DNA from: Lachnospiraceae bacterium GAM79 | GTDB lineage: Bacteria > Bacillota > Clostridia > Lachnospirales > Lachnospiraceae | Reading direction: 5' to 3' | Length of the DNA stretch: 64,000 nucleotides | Assembly: GCA_003584705.1 (NCBI GenBank) | Contig: AP018536.1 | Span: forward strand, 4,014,672-4,078,671 | Notes under the pieces: generated by a model | What the model saw: the letters and a program-made list of their open reading frames with translations, nothing else | What the model was told of the DNA's origin: nothing | The model's database searches: none | Shown here: positions 10,601-18,482 of the stretch, piece after piece | Position numbering within the stretch: position 1 is the first letter of the stretch | Layout: the number at the start of each line of letters is the position of its first letter | Made by a program: the position numbers and the translations under genes

Positions 10601-13507
10601 TATGGGACCAGCCGCGCCAATGCTTATAAGATTTTGGAGGACAGTCTGAACCTGCGGGATGTCCGTATCTATGACACCATAGAGGATGCGGATGGAAAAG
10701 AGCGCCGCGTGCTGAACGCCAAGGAGACCACTCTGGCTGCCCAAAAACAGCAGGCTATCCGGGAAGCCTTTAGGGACTGGATCTGGAGAGACCCGGAGCG
10801 CCGCCAGACTTTGGTGCGCCAGTATAACGAAGAAATGAACTCTACCCGTCCCCGCGAGTATGATGGCAGCCATATCACTTTTGGTGGCATGAACCCGGCC
10901 ATTACCCTGCGGGAACACCAGAAAAGTGCCATCGCCCATGTGCTGTATGGCGGAAATACCCTGTTGGCACACGAAGTAGGCGCGGGCAAAACCTTTGAGA
11001 TGGTGGCCGCTGCGATGGAAGCCAAACGCCTGGGCTTGTGCCAGAAATCTCTCTTTGTGGTTCCCAACCACTTGACCGAGCAGTGGGCGTCGGAGTTTCT
11101 ACGTCTCTATCCTTCCGCCAATATCTTAGTCACCACAAAAAAGGACTTTGAGACCCATAACCGAAAGAAGTTCTGCGCCCGTATTGCGACCGGTGACTAC
11201 GACGCCATCATCATGGGACACAGCCAGTTTGAGCGTATCCCAATCAGCCGGGAGCGCCAGGAAAGGCTTCTCTATGAGCAGATCGACGAGATCACCGAGG
11301 GTATCGCAGAGGTGCAGGCCAGCGGCGGCGAGCGTTTTACCGTCAAGCAGCTGGAGCGTACCCGCAAATCGCTGGAAGCCAGGCTGGAAAAGCTACAAGC
11401 CGAGGGGCGAAAAGATGATGTGGTAACTTTTGAGCAGCTGGGTGTGGACCGGCTGTTTGTGGACGAGGCCCACAACTATAAAAACCTGTTTCTATACACA
11501 AAAATGCGGAATGTGGCTGGTCTTTCCACATCGGATGCGCAGAAATCCTCCGATATGTTTGCCAAGTGCCGCTATATGGATGAGATCACCGGAAACCGTG
11601 GCGTGATTTTTGCCACCGGCACCCCGGTCAGCAACTCCATGACCGAGCTTTACACCATGCAGCGGTATCTCCAGTATGACCGCCTGCAAGAACTGAACAT
11701 GACCCATTTCGACTGCTGGGCTTCCCGATTTGGAGAGACCGTCACAGCATTGGAGCTGGCACCGGAAGGCACCGGCTACCGGGCAAGAACGAGATTCAGC
11801 AAGTTCTTTAATCTGCCGGAGCTGATGAACCTGTTCAAAGAAGTGGCGGACATCAAGACCGCCGACCAACTGAATCTGCCGACCCCGGAGGTGGAATACC
11901 ACAACATCGTGGCGCAGCCTACCGAACATCAGCAGGAAATGGTCAAGACCCTTTCGGAACGGGCATCGCTGGTACACAGTGGAACCGTTGACCCATCTCA
12001 GGACAATATGCTCAAGATTACCTCGGATGGCCGTAAGCTGGGCCTGGACCAGAGAATCGTCAACCAGATGCTGCCGGATGAACCTGGCACAAAGGTCAAT
12101 CAGTGCGTGGACAACATCATGCAGATCTGGCGGAATGGCAAAGCTGACAAGCTGACCCAGCTGGTGTTCTGCGACATTTCTACACCGCAGGCAAAAGCTC
12201 CTGCAAGCAAGGCGGCGAAAACGCTGGATAATCCACTGCTTCACGCATTGGAAGGCTCTTTGCCTCTGCCGGAGCAGGAATCGGTCTTTACGGTATATGA
12301 CGATATTCGTCAGAAACTCATTGCTCAGGGAATGCCTGCCGACCAGATCGCTTTTATCCATGAAGCCAACACCGAAGTGCGGAAAAAGGAGTTGTTCTCT
12401 AAGGTCCGTACCGGTCAGGTGCGTGTCCTTTTGGGCAGCACCGCCAAGATGGGCGCAGGCACCAATGTGCAGGACCGTCTGGTGGCACTTCATGACCTGG
12501 ACTGTCCGTGGAGACCGGGAGACCTTGCCCAGCGCAAGGGCCGTATCGAGCGCCAGGGTAACCAGAATCCTCTTGTCCATGTGTACCGCTATGTGACCGA
12601 AGGAACCTTTGACGCATACCTCTGGCAGACGGTGGAGAATAAGCAAAAATTCATCAGTCAGATCATGACTTCTAAATCACCAGTGCGTTCCTGCGATGAT
12701 GTGGACGAAACGGCGCTTTCCTTTGCCGAGATCAAAGCCCTGTGCGCCGGAGATCCCCGCATCAAGGAGCGTATGGATTTGGATGTGGAGGTATCCCGCC
12801 TGAAGCTGATGAAAGCCGACCACCAGAGCAAGCAATATCGTCTGGAGGACCAGCTGCTCAAATACTTCCCGGAGGAGATTGAAAAGCACAAAGGCTTTAT
12901 CAAGGGCTTTGAATCCGATCTGGAGGTTTTGGCAGCTCACCCGCACCCGGAGGACGGTTTTGCTGGTATGGAAATCCGCGGCGATCTGCTGACCGATAAG
13001 GAGAACGCCGGTGCAGCCCTTTTGGATGCCTGCAAGGAGGTCAAAACCTCCGATCCGGTGCAGATCGGCAGCTACCGGGGTTATGCCATGTCCGTGGAAT
13101 TTTCCGCTTGGAAACAGGAGTATACGCTCCTGCTGAAAGGACAGATGACCCACAGGGCAACCCTTGGTACAGACCCTCGCGGAAATCTTACCCGTATCGA
13201 CAATGCCCTCACTCAGATGCCCCAGCGTCTGGAGGCGGCAAAGGCACAGCTGGATAACCTCTATCAGCAGCAGGCTGCCGCAAAGGAGGAAGTCGGAAAG
13301 CCATTCCTTTATGAAGAAGAACTGACAAGCAAAAACGCCCGTCTGGTGGAGCTGGATACCCTGCTCAACATCGACGGAAAGGGGCAGGCACACACCGAGT
13401 CTGTTGTTGCCAAAAGCACACGGCCTTCGGTGCTGGATAACCTAAAACGCCCGGTGCAACCCCGCAGTACAGACAAGAAACCAAAACAGCATGAGGAGGT
13501 GCGATAA
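4619..13507 (+). CDS. Giant ICE protein: ArdC-like, N6-adenine methylase and SNF2-type helicase
   Basis: 2962 residues. The start at 4619 follows AAAGGAGG; an upstream ATG at 4559 has no such site. N-terminal ArdC-like region (to ~250), then a low-complexity linker (~260-380), several poorly defined repeats, a DNA methylase core near residue 1407 (EPSMGVGNFFG, motif I) and ~1470 (NVPFG, degenerate NPPY motif IV), and an SF2 helicase: Walker A AHEVGAGKTF near 2117, DEAH box near 2280, and motif VI QRKGRIERQG near 2634. The same architecture occurs in Tn1549-like elements; likely roles are shielding the element from restriction and remodelling DNA during transfer. The linker is encoded by the same DNA as tnpV in another frame. 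Residues ~1585-1612 are an apparent low-complexity insertion. Confidence 0.9.
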   Translation: MPTKAELYAQMADKVATQLTGSWQEWAGFLTTASRLYKYPFHEQLMIYAQRPDATACAEYDLWNEKMGRYVRRGSKGIALLDDSGDRPRLRYVFDISDTGTREHSRTPWLWQLEERHLDSVQAMLERTYDVSGDDLAGQLTEVAGKLAEEYWTEHQQDFFYIVDGSFLEEYDEFNIGVQFKAAATVSITYALMSRCGLEPERYFDHEDFMAIFDFNTPATIGALGTAVSQINQQVLRQIGVTVRNAEREANQERSKQDEQSHDLYPERRLSDSRPEAEPAAVETPGQVRQDEENLPEGTSSHPLQPDVAEREAVPAPSGDRRDRPEQTGADDAPAGEGSGSHRGTESQRSHEVGGADEHLQSSGRGNPDGGAYQQLTLNLFLSEAEQIQSIDEAENVAHTSSAFSFAQNDIDHVLRLGGNTDRQRERVVAAFEKQKTTAEITEILKTLYHGGNGLGSVSAWYAEDGIHLSHGKSVRYDRSAQVISWESAAERIGELLESGQFASNVELAEAAGYERSLLAEKLWYLYHDLSEGAREAGYLSCLSEIKGNGFPEETRRLTEQLSDPAFRQTLKEEYAAFWTAYQQDRDLLRFHYHRPREIWENLKDLDLPRRTFSSDLSQVPTVQHFITEDEIDAAMTGGSSFAGGKGRIYAFFMANHTDKEKVRFLKDEYGIGGRSHALSGATHSGEDHDGKGLHYKKQDCPDVHLNWEKVSKRITSLVQKGRYLTEQEQAQYDKIQAEKDLAEEDAIQAQQPEIEEETPKPTLREQFEQYKPVVTAAISEDVAYRNACGHSDRENAVIEGNAAVRRAVLGSKDMELIRLYSDVPEFRQRLHREVIDETYPKLHELLRPLSQEDIDTALCAWNGNIESKHAVVRYMKDHAREKDTAAWLAQEYGGSNSPFVVRAGSPEETQLPWPKVQRRLAQLIQEDRFYTEEEQDRFDNIDPIAIREALEERGIVNGQVADPEKLDNDPFIQQVMSDAEQIAAAETEQTSEVSISDEEYDAVRRPTPQRTSYDPAAPVYAVGDTVYIENDAYQITELREDTVQLLPTGMVYPIYRAERKEQFEQLIRADRRNAYYTEFLPIDPDKADQDLRDVLTHGLMDEADKKQVSTLLQSGRSNSEIAYWLSRAYSGEIETLNLETGDTADYRTTAQGMELEVLDAEEKRLAVLYFRWDEVAPLLRGMYARQLDGFGQARPEPAVESPTFHSETVAVYPGDKNNLPYDVVVERLHIEEPEPPAPVTEPEKTFEEVLDEHPVSIQVNGQWQTFPNAKAAEEASYEEYKANLRRNAQNFRITDEHLGEGGPKAKFQANVNAIRLLKELESAGQQASPEQQEILSRYVGWGGIPDAFDPEKPAWASEYTQLKELLTPEEYAAARSSTLNAHYTSPTVIQAIYEAVGRMGFETGNILEPSMGVGNFFGMLPEEMRNSRLYGVELDPVSGRIAKQLYPKADITVGGFETTDRRDFFDLAIGNVPFGQYQVRDKAYDKLNFSIHNYFFAKALDQVRPGGVVAFVTSRYTMDAKDSTVRRYLAQRAELLGAIRLPNDAFKKNAGAEVVSDIIFLQKRDRPLDIAPEWTQTGIIRVPAKSQDFVGEGGATEQASFSPQGGNEQAQSATTQDGFAINRYFIDHPEMVLGRQEPVSTAHGMDYTVNPIEGLELSDQLHDAVKYIHGTYQEAELPELGEGEAIDTSIPADPNVKNYSYAIVDGQVYYRENSRMVRPDLNATAEARVKGLVGLRDCVQELIDLQMDAAVPDSTITQKQAELNRLYDSFSARYGLINDRANRLAYADDSSYYLLCALEVIDEDGKLERKADMFTKRTIKPHQAVATVDTASEALAVSISEKACVDMSYMSRLTGKTKEELAGELQGVIFRVPGQLEQDGTPHFVTADEYLSGNVRRKLRQAQRAAQQDPSFAVNVEALTAAQPKDLDASEIEVRLGATWIDKEYIQQFMYETFNTPFYLQRSIEVNYSSFTAEWQIKGKSSVSYNDVAAYTTYGTSRANAYKILEDSLNLRDVRIYDTIEDADGKERRVLNAKETTLAAQKQQAIREAFRDWIWRDPERRQTLVRQYNEEMNSTRPREYDGSHITFGGMNPAITLREHQKSAIAHVLYGGNTLLAHEVGAGKTFEMVAAAMEAKRLGLCQKSLFVVPNHLTEQWASEFLRLYPSANILVTTKKDFETHNRKKFCARIATGDYDAIIMGHSQFERIPISRERQERLLYEQIDEITEGIAEVQASGGERFTVKQLERTRKSLEARLEKLQAEGRKDDVVTFEQLGVDRLFVDEAHNYKNLFLYTKMRNVAGLSTSDAQKSSDMFAKCRYMDEITGNRGVIFATGTPVSNSMTELYTMQRYLQYDRLQELNMTHFDCWASRFGETVTALELAPEGTGYRARTRFSKFFNLPELMNLFKEVADIKTADQLNLPTPEVEYHNIVAQPTEHQQEMVKTLSERASLVHSGTVDPSQDNMLKITSDGRKLGLDQRIVNQMLPDEPGTKVNQCVDNIMQIWRNGKADKLTQLVFCDISTPQAKAPASKAAKTLDNPLLHALEGSLPLPEQESVFTVYDDIRQKLIAQGMPADQIAFIHEANTEVRKKELFSKVRTGQVRVLLGSTAKMGAGTNVQDRLVALHDLDCPWRPGDLAQRKGRIERQGNQNPLVHVYRYVTEGTFDAYLWQTVENKQKFISQIMTSKSPVRSCDDVDETALSFAEIKALCAGDPRIKERMDLDVEVSRLKLMKADHQSKQYRLEDQLLKYFPEEIEKHKGFIKGFESDLEVLAAHPHPEDGFAGMEIRGDLLTDKENAGAALLDACKEVKTSDPVQIGSYRGYAMSVEFSAWKQEYTLLLKGQMTHRATLGTDPRGNLTRIDNALTQMPQRLEAAKAQLDNLYQQQAAAKEEVGKPFLYEEELTSKNARLVELDTLLNIDGKGQAHTESVVAKSTRPSVLDNLKRPVQPRSTDKKPKQHEEVR
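5391..5747 (+). CDS. tnpV: TnpV-like protein nested out of frame inside the giant gene
   Basis: 118 residues beginning MNNPMTYIQNGDYLIPDL, which I recognise as the TnpV family of Tn4451-type and CTn elements. It lies wholly inside the giant methylase-helicase gene in the +1 frame relative to it. An AAGAAAGGAG ribosome site sits 7-10 bases upstream of the ATG. In the host frame this stretch encodes a proline-, glutamate- and arginine-rich linker with no fold, whereas the TnpV frame encodes a normal globular sequence, so TnpV is probably the older gene and the linker was overprinted. Function of TnpV is unknown. Confidence 0.8.
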   Translation: MNNPMTYIQNGDYLIPDLKLSQQRSKPLGKYGRMRKTYLKEHRPILYNQMLLSEKLYPHLLEIDETAQSRLEQMMPQLAKEAGATEELKASDPMKWVGLMNTCKAQAEEILMAELINS

Positions 13508-13508
13508 C

Positions 13509-14327
13509 ATGAATACTAACGATCTGAATACAGCCCTTTATGAAAAGATGGCTGCCGAACAGGACAAGTTCCGGGACTGGCTGAAAAGCCAGCCCCCGGA
13601 AGAAGTCTTAAACCATGCCTATGAGTACACCATCCGCGAGGACATCGTGATGGCAATGGAGGAACTGGAGTTGACCGACACCCAGGCTCAGGCACTTTTG
13701 GAATCGCCCTCTCCATTGGCGGATGTGTACCACTATTTTGAAAAGCTGGAGACCGGCCACATGGATGTGATCCGGGACAGCATTGAGAACCGTGCCAATG
13801 ATGTGTGCAGAGCCAAAGAGGAACTGCGAACAACACCGGTCTATCCCCACTCTGCCGCCTATGCGAGAGAACATGGGGAGCTGGAGCAGTACCGAGCTTT
13901 CAACAATGTAAATCTCCAATGCAAGGAGTCCATTGAAGCGGCGGTGCGGGAACACTTCGACGGAATGTATCTCAGTCACGATGCGGCAAAGGGTGTGATC
14001 GAGACCTATGGCATGGAGCGTGTGGCTTTGGTTCTGGCCAACACCGTCCAGCTTCAGGACTGGGATGGGCGCTACTCCCGACGCAATAAGGAATGGGCTA
14101 AGACCATTCCCAACGAGAACCCCGAAACCGTCCGTTGTGGTTATGTCCTGAACAGCCACCCTGCTGTACTGGATGGCTTTATTGATCTGGTGCGTGAAGA
14201 ACAGCAGCGTAGCCGTACTCAGGGAGAAAAACTGCAACCGTCCCGTCCCTCAGTACGGGATAAGCTCAAACAGGAGCTGCCGGCCCATAAGCCCGCCGCC
14301 TCAAAGAAACGGGAGCCGGAGCGATAA
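13509..14327 (+). CDS. DUF3848/DUF3849 ICE protein
   Basis: 272 residues, starting one base after the giant gene's stop, with GAGGAGG close upstream. The N-terminal half (LYEKMAAEQDKFRDWL...HAYEYTIREDIV) is DUF3848-like and the C-terminal half (YAREHGELEQYRAFNNVNLQCKESIEAAVREHFDG) is DUF3849-like. The tail is basic and disordered. These domains occur in conjugative elements of Clostridia beside the mobilisation genes; no activity is known to me. Its position directly before mobC suggests co-expression with the relaxosome. Confidence 0.78.
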   Translation: MNTNDLNTALYEKMAAEQDKFRDWLKSQPPEEVLNHAYEYTIREDIVMAMEELELTDTQAQALLESPSPLADVYHYFEKLETGHMDVIRDSIENRANDVCRAKEELRTTPVYPHSAAYAREHGELEQYRAFNNVNLQCKESIEAAVREHFDGMYLSHDAAKGVIETYGMERVALVLANTVQLQDWDGRYSRRNKEWAKTIPNENPETVRCGYVLNSHPAVLDGFIDLVREEQQRSRTQGEKLQPSRPSVRDKLKQELPAHKPAASKKREPER

Positions 14328-14329
14328 CT

Positions 14330-14668
14330 ATGGCAAAGCGTAAGCGGGATATGCAATTAAACTTTAGAGTTTCAGCGGAGGAGCTTGCTGTGATTGAGCA
14401 AAAAATGTCTCAGTTTGGAACCTCCAACCGTGAAGCCTATCTAAGAAAAATGGCGCTGGATGGGTATGTAGTCAAGCTGGAGCTGCCGGAGCTGAAGGAG
14501 CTTGTTTCCCTGATGCGCCGAAGCAGCAACAACTTAAACCAGCTGACCCGTAAAGTGCATGAGACTGGGCGGGTTTATGATGCTGACTTGGAGGATATAT
14601 CCCAGCGGCAGGAACAGTTATGGGAGGGCGTAAAGGAAATCCTTACCCAGCTTTCCAAACTTTTATAA
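14330..14668 (+). CDS. mobC: MobC-like relaxosome protein
   Basis: 112 residues. N-terminal ribbon-helix-helix-like DNA-binding segment (MQLNFRVSAEELAVIEQKMSQFG) followed by the MobC motif (LMRRSSNNLNQLTRKVHETG). MobC proteins bind near oriT and help the relaxase melt and nick DNA. It starts two bases after the preceding stop, and the matching MobA relaxase is 2.4 kb downstream, separated from it by an AbiE cassette and CD1845. The origin of transfer is probably near here but I cannot place it. Confidence 0.85.
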   Translation: MAKRKRDMQLNFRVSAEELAVIEQKMSQFGTSNREAYLRKMALDGYVVKLELPELKELVSLMRRSSNNLNQLTRKVHETGRVYDADLEDISQRQEQLWEGVKEILTQLSKLL

Positions 14669-14688
14669 CGGGGATAGATACTCCATTT

Positions 14689-14735
14689 GCGGAGGGAGGA
14701 ACGGCATTACTTCGCTGCTCCTCTCTCCGCTTTTT
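14689..14735 (+). terminator. Intrinsic terminator after mobC
   Basis: A 12-base GC-rich arm (GCGGAGGGAGGA) pairs with TCCTCTCTCCGC across an 18-base loop and is followed by TTTTTCTTTTT. It separates mobC from the CD1845-like gene. Confidence 0.75.
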
Positions 14736-14823
14736 CTTTTTATCGGTATCCTTGTCTTTTGCCTGCCCATGCCGGATAATATGATTAGAAAAGATACCAA
14801 GAACGCTGCAAGGAGGAAATGAC

Positions 14824-15123
14824 ATGAAGATTTTGAAAGGGCTTTTGATGATTATAACTGCACCGGTCATTTTGGTTCTGACACTTTTTGTCTGGCTCTG
14901 CACAGGGCTGATCTACATATCCGGTCTGGTGCTCGGCCTGTTCAGTACCGTGATTGCTCTGCTTGGTGTGGCTGTGCTGCTTACCTATTCCCCGCAGAAT
15001 GGTGTGATTTTGCTGGTTATGGCATTTTTGATTAGCCCTATGGGGCTGCCGTTGGCTGCAATCTGGCCGATGGGTAAGGTGCAGAGTTTGAAATTTGCAA
15101 TCCAGGAGTTGGTTTATGGATAA
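14824..15123 (+). CDS. CD1845-like small membrane protein
   Basis: 99 residues, strongly hydrophobic: at least three membrane segments (about 5-27, 32-55 and 62-85). A GGAGG ribosome site lies 6 bases before the ATG. Similar proteins sit near mobilisation genes in C. difficile conjugative transposons (CD1845 family). Probably an inner-membrane accessory protein of transfer or maintenance; no known motif. Confidence 0.7.
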   Translation: MKILKGLLMIITAPVILVLTLFVWLCTGLIYISGLVLGLFSTVIALLGVAVLLTYSPQNGVILLVMAFLISPMGLPLAAIWPMGKVQSLKFAIQELVYG

Positions 15124-15194
15124 AAATACGCAAAACCATAAAAATGCCAGACACCGTCTGTTAAATTTGGAAAGAGAAACTATATATCCACGAC

Positions 15195-15228
15195 TTTACT
15201 TTTGAACTAATATCGCGTATAATATTAG
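15195..15228 (+). promoter_or_regulatory. abiE promoter with overlapping inverted repeat
   Basis: TATAAT at 15218-15223 with a weak TTTACT at 15195-15200, 17 bases apart. An inverted repeat, CTAATAT (15207-15213) and ATATTAG (15222-15228) with an 8-base spacer, covers the -10 box. AbiEi antitoxins are known to repress their own promoters through inverted repeats, so this is the likely AbiEi operator. Confidence 0.6.
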
Positions 15229-15244
15229 TGCGAAAGGAAGTGAT

Positions 15245-15841
15245 ATGATGGGACAATTTGAACAGCTGGATCAGATGCTAACAGAACAAGAAGGAATGCT
15301 GCGAACATCGCAGGTCGTATCTTCTGGAATTTCAAAGCCGGTATTTTATGATTATGTGCGTTCACGAGATTTGGATAGAGTCGCACATGGGATTTATCTG
15401 TCCAAAGATTCCTGGGTGGATGCCATGTATCTGCTTCATTTGCGATTTGAACAAGCAGTATTTTCACATGAAACAGCTTTATTTTTTCACGATCTGACAG
15501 ATCGTGAACCAATAGAATATACAGTTACGGTCAAAACTGGATGCAATCCAAGCAAAATGAAAGCAGAAGGCATTCAAGTTTTTACGATTAAAGCAGACTT
15601 ACATGATGTAGGACTTACAACAGCGAAAACTCCGTTCGGGCATACTGTGCCGGTTTATGATATGGAGCGAACAATCTGTGATTTGCTCAGAAGCCGTAGC
15701 AGAATTGAAATTCAGACCTTTCAGGGAGCACTGAAAGCGTATGCCCGTAGAAAAGATAAGAACCTGCGAGCTTTAATGCAATATGCTGGGATGTTCAAGG
15801 TGGAAAAAATTTTACGACAGTATTTGGAGGTACTTTTATGA
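15245..15841 (+). CDS. abiEi: AbiEi family antitoxin
   Basis: 198 residues. N-terminal winged-helix domain (LDQMLTEQEGMLRTSQVVSSGISKPVFYDYV), then the AbiEi core (VAHGIYLSK, FSHETALFFHDLTDR, VPVYDMERTICDLLRS). It neutralises the AbiEii toxin and represses the operon. The stop overlaps the toxin start as ATGA, typical of this pair. The cassette is clearly more AT-rich than its neighbours and interrupts the mobilisation genes, which suggests a separate acquisition. AAGGAAGTGAT precedes two adjacent ATG codons. Confidence 0.9.
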   Translation: MMGQFEQLDQMLTEQEGMLRTSQVVSSGISKPVFYDYVRSRDLDRVAHGIYLSKDSWVDAMYLLHLRFEQAVFSHETALFFHDLTDREPIEYTVTVKTGCNPSKMKAEGIQVFTIKADLHDVGLTTAKTPFGHTVPVYDMERTICDLLRSRSRIEIQTFQGALKAYARRKDKNLRALMQYAGMFKVEKILRQYLEVLL

Positions 15842-16692
15842 TAAAAACAGCAAGACAGCTTAAAGATTTAATACGAAACCTTTCCAGAGAAAAATCCGCA
15901 GATGCTCAGATTTTAATGAGGAACTACATGATGGAGCGTTTTTTGGAGCGTATTTCTCTTTCTGAGTATCGTGATAAGTTTATCTTGAAGGGTGGTATGT
16001 TGGTAGCGGCTATGGTTGGATTGGATGCCCGCTCTACGATGGATTTGGATGCAACCATAAAAGGAGCTAATGTTAATGTGGAGGATATTGAGAATCTAAT
16101 TTCATCAATCGTAACTGTTCCGATTGATGATGGTGTTAAATTTCAGCTGAAAAGTATTTCGGAGATTATGGATGAAGCAGAGTATCCGGGGATTCGTGTC
16201 AGCATGAGTACAACATTCGATGGTGTAGTGACCCCTTTGAAAATTGATATTTCTACGGGAGATGCAATCACTCCAAGAGAGGTTCGGTATTCATTCAAAC
16301 TTATGCTGGAAGATCGCTCCATTGATATTTGGGCTTATAATTTAGAAACTGTGCTGGCAGAAAAACTGGAAACCATTATTACTAGAACCACAACCAATAC
16401 CCGCATGAGAGATTTCTACGATATTTACATTTTAGAACAGCTGCATGGAACCACGCTGAACCCGAAAATTTTACATGATGCGCTTCTGGCAACTGCTCAT
16501 AAACGGGGATCGGAGAAGTATCTTAACCAGGCTGAAGAAGTTTTTGACGAAGTGGAAAATGATTCGGTTATGCAAAAACTTTGGGAGGCATACCGTAAAA
16601 AGTTTTCTTATGCTTCTGATTTGGAATGGGATGTGATTATGAAAGCAATTCGCAGGTTATATGTTCTTTGCGAGAAGGGCATCAGTTTATGA
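15838..16692 (+). CDS. abiEii: AbiEii/AbiGii family nucleotidyltransferase toxin
   Basis: 284 residues. Nucleotidyltransferase signature KFILKGGMLVAA...RSTMDLDATIKG near residues 40-75 (GG followed by DLD). AbiEii toxins use nucleotides to modify cellular RNA and cause growth arrest; they give phage abortive infection or stabilise mobile DNA. LEKLETIITRTTTNTRMRDFYDI at ~180-200 is the usual conserved C-terminal block. Appears full length with catalytic residues present. Confidence 0.9.
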   Translation: MIKTARQLKDLIRNLSREKSADAQILMRNYMMERFLERISLSEYRDKFILKGGMLVAAMVGLDARSTMDLDATIKGANVNVEDIENLISSIVTVPIDDGVKFQLKSISEIMDEAEYPGIRVSMSTTFDGVVTPLKIDISTGDAITPREVRYSFKLMLEDRSIDIWAYNLETVLAEKLETIITRTTTNTRMRDFYDIYILEQLHGTTLNPKILHDALLATAHKRGSEKYLNQAEEVFDEVENDSVMQKLWEAYRKKFSYASDLEWDVIMKAIRRLYVLCEKGISL

Positions 16693-17015
16693 AAAAGCAT
16701 GGACACTATTGTAAAGTTTGTGGTGAATACAAAGCCAACGAAAAATTTTCAGGCAAAGGTCATGCATCCCACATTTGTAAATCCTGTGCTTCGCTACCAG
16801 CAGAAAAGCAGGCTGAACTGATGACACTGAATCGTCTTTTGAATCTTCCATGGAGGCTATCGAAAGAGCAGTTGTCCTGGCTGAAAAATCGACTAAAGGA
16901 TAGGCGGCCTGATGTCCGTGCATTGGCGCAAGAGCAATATGAAATGAGATTTCCACCAAGACACTTAGAAGATGATGAGTTCAATTTTTTCGATGAAGAA
17001 AGTTTTATAGAATAG
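16689..17015 (+). CDS. Small zinc-finger-like protein downstream of abiEii
   Basis: 108 residues, starting at the ATG that overlaps the abiEii stop (ATGA). Four cysteines (CKVCG near residue 8 and CKSC near residue 31) with histidines between them look like a zinc ribbon; the rest is helical and acidic at the end (LEDDEFNFFDEESF). I cannot name the family. It may be a third member of the AbiE cassette or an ICE backbone gene. Confidence 0.6.
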   Translation: MKKHGHYCKVCGEYKANEKFSGKGHASHICKSCASLPAEKQAELMTLNRLLNLPWRLSKEQLSWLKNRLKDRRPDVRALAQEQYEMRFPPRHLEDDEFNFFDEESFIE

Positions 17016-17021
17016 TGAAAG

Positions 17022-17050
17022 CGGTCTGCTATGGCAGGCCGTTTTCTTTT
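17022..17050 (+). terminator. Intrinsic terminator before mobA
   Basis: CGGTCTGC and GCAGGCCG pair around a TATG loop and are followed by TTTTCTTTT. It ends the AbiE cassette; the relaxase is therefore probably driven by read-through or its own promoter. Confidence 0.7.
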
Positions 17051-17069
17051 CGGGAAGGAGGTCTGACCT

Positions 17070-18482
17070 ATGGCAACCACAAGAATCATGCCGCTTCATG
17101 TCGGCAAGGGCCGCACAGAAAGTCGGGCGATCAGTGACATCATCGACTATGTGGCCAATCCCAAAAAAACAGATAATGGCAGGCTCATTACCGGCTATGC
17201 GTGTGACAGCAGGACTGCGGATGCAGAGTTCCTTCTGGCAAAGCGGCAGTACCTTGCCGCGACCGGACGAGTGCGAGGTGCGGATGATGTGATCGCCTAT
17301 CATGTGCGCCAGTCGTTCCGCCCCGGTGAGATCACACCGGAGGAAGCCAATCGGCTGGGTGTGGAATTTGCCAAGCGATTCACCAAGGGCAATCATGCCT
17401 TTGTGGTCTGCACCCACATAGACAAGTCGCACATTCACAATCACATTATCTGGTCATCGGTCAGCTTAGAATATGACCGGAAATTCCGAAACTTTTGGGG
17501 CAGCACCAAGGCAGTCCGACAGTTAAGTGACACCATCTGCGTCGAAAACGGACTGTCCATTGTGGAGAATCCGAAACCTCACGGAAAGAGCTATAACAAG
17601 TGGCTGGGCGATCAGGCAAAGCCCTCTCACCGAGAGCTGCTGCGTGTAGCGATTGACAACGCATTATCACAAAGTCCAGCTAATTTTGAGGAACTGCTGA
17701 AGCTGCTAAAAGAGTCCGGCTGTGAAGTATCAAAGCGCGGAAAATCGTATCGTTTGAAACTCCCCGGCTGGGAGAAAGCCGCCCGAATGGACAGCCTGGG
17801 CGAAGGATATGGATTAGATGATTTGCAGGCGGTTCTCTCCGGGAAGAAAGCGCATACCCCACGAAAGAAAATAGTTACACAGGCAGAGACGCAGAAGGTC
17901 AATCTGCTGGTGGACATTCAGGCAAAATTGCAGGCTGGAAAAGGTGCTGGCTATGCTCGATGGGCCAAGGTGTTCAACCTCAAGCAGATGGCGCAGACCA
18001 TGAATTACTTGTCAGAGAATAACCTGCTGGAGTATGCGGTTTTGGAAGAAAAGGCTGCGGCTGCCACGGCACATCACAATGAGCTTTCGGCGCAGATCAA
18101 AGCGGCTGAAAAGCGCATGGCAGAGATTGCTGTTCTGCGTACTCACATTGTAAATTATGCCAAGACCCGTGAGGTCTATGTGGCATACCGCAAGGCAGGC
18201 TACTCTAAGAAATTCCGGGAGGAACATGAGGAAGAAATTCTGCTCCACCAGGCTGCTAAGAATGCCTTTGATGAGATGGGCGTCAAGAAGCTGCCCAAGG
18301 TCAAAGAGTTACAGACGGAGTACGCGAAATTGCTGGAAGAAAAGAAAAAGACCTATGCCGAGTACCGGCGTTCCCGTGAGGAAATGCGGGAGCTTTTAAC
18401 GGCAAAGGCCAATGTGGATCGAGTGCTGAAAATGGAGGTAGAACAGGATGTTGAAAAAGAAAAAGACCACGGCCAGCGATAA
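17070..18482 (+). CDS. mobA: MobA-type relaxase
   Basis: 470 residues. The relaxase domain occupies roughly 1-180: AISDIIDYVANPKKT near the N-terminus and the metal-binding motif HIDKSHIHNHI near 115-125. C-terminal ~250 residues are charged and helical (coiled-coil-like). It nicks oriT and carries the strand into the recipient. AAGGAGG precedes the ATG. Family: MOBP-like relaxases of Tn1549/CTn elements. In relatives the next genes are accessory; here the sequence passes quickly to an opposing repressor. Confidence 0.92.
   Translation: MATTRIMPLHVGKGRTESRAISDIIDYVANPKKTDNGRLITGYACDSRTADAEFLLAKRQYLAATGRVRGADDVIAYHVRQSFRPGEITPEEANRLGVEFAKRFTKGNHAFVVCTHIDKSHIHNHIIWSSVSLEYDRKFRNFWGSTKAVRQLSDTICVENGLSIVENPKPHGKSYNKWLGDQAKPSHRELLRVAIDNALSQSPANFEELLKLLKESGCEVSKRGKSYRLKLPGWEKAARMDSLGEGYGLDDLQAVLSGKKAHTPRKKIVTQAETQKVNLLVDIQAKLQAGKGAGYARWAKVFNLKQMAQTMNYLSENNLLEYAVLEEKAAAATAHHNELSAQIKAAEKRMAEIAVLRTHIVNYAKTREVYVAYRKAGYSKKFREEHEEEILLHQAAKNAFDEMGVKKLPKVKELQTEYAKLLEEKKKTYAEYRRSREEMRELLTAKANVDRVLKMEVEQDVEKEKDHGQR

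Noticed and set aside
8276..11071. 931-codon open frame on the minus strand inside the giant gene
   Set aside because: It is antisense to a well-recognised methylase-helicase gene, has no ribosome site and no domain; strong codon bias of the real gene leaves antisense frames open. The same applies to 1880-3022, 6767-8236 and 21398-23068 on the minus strand.
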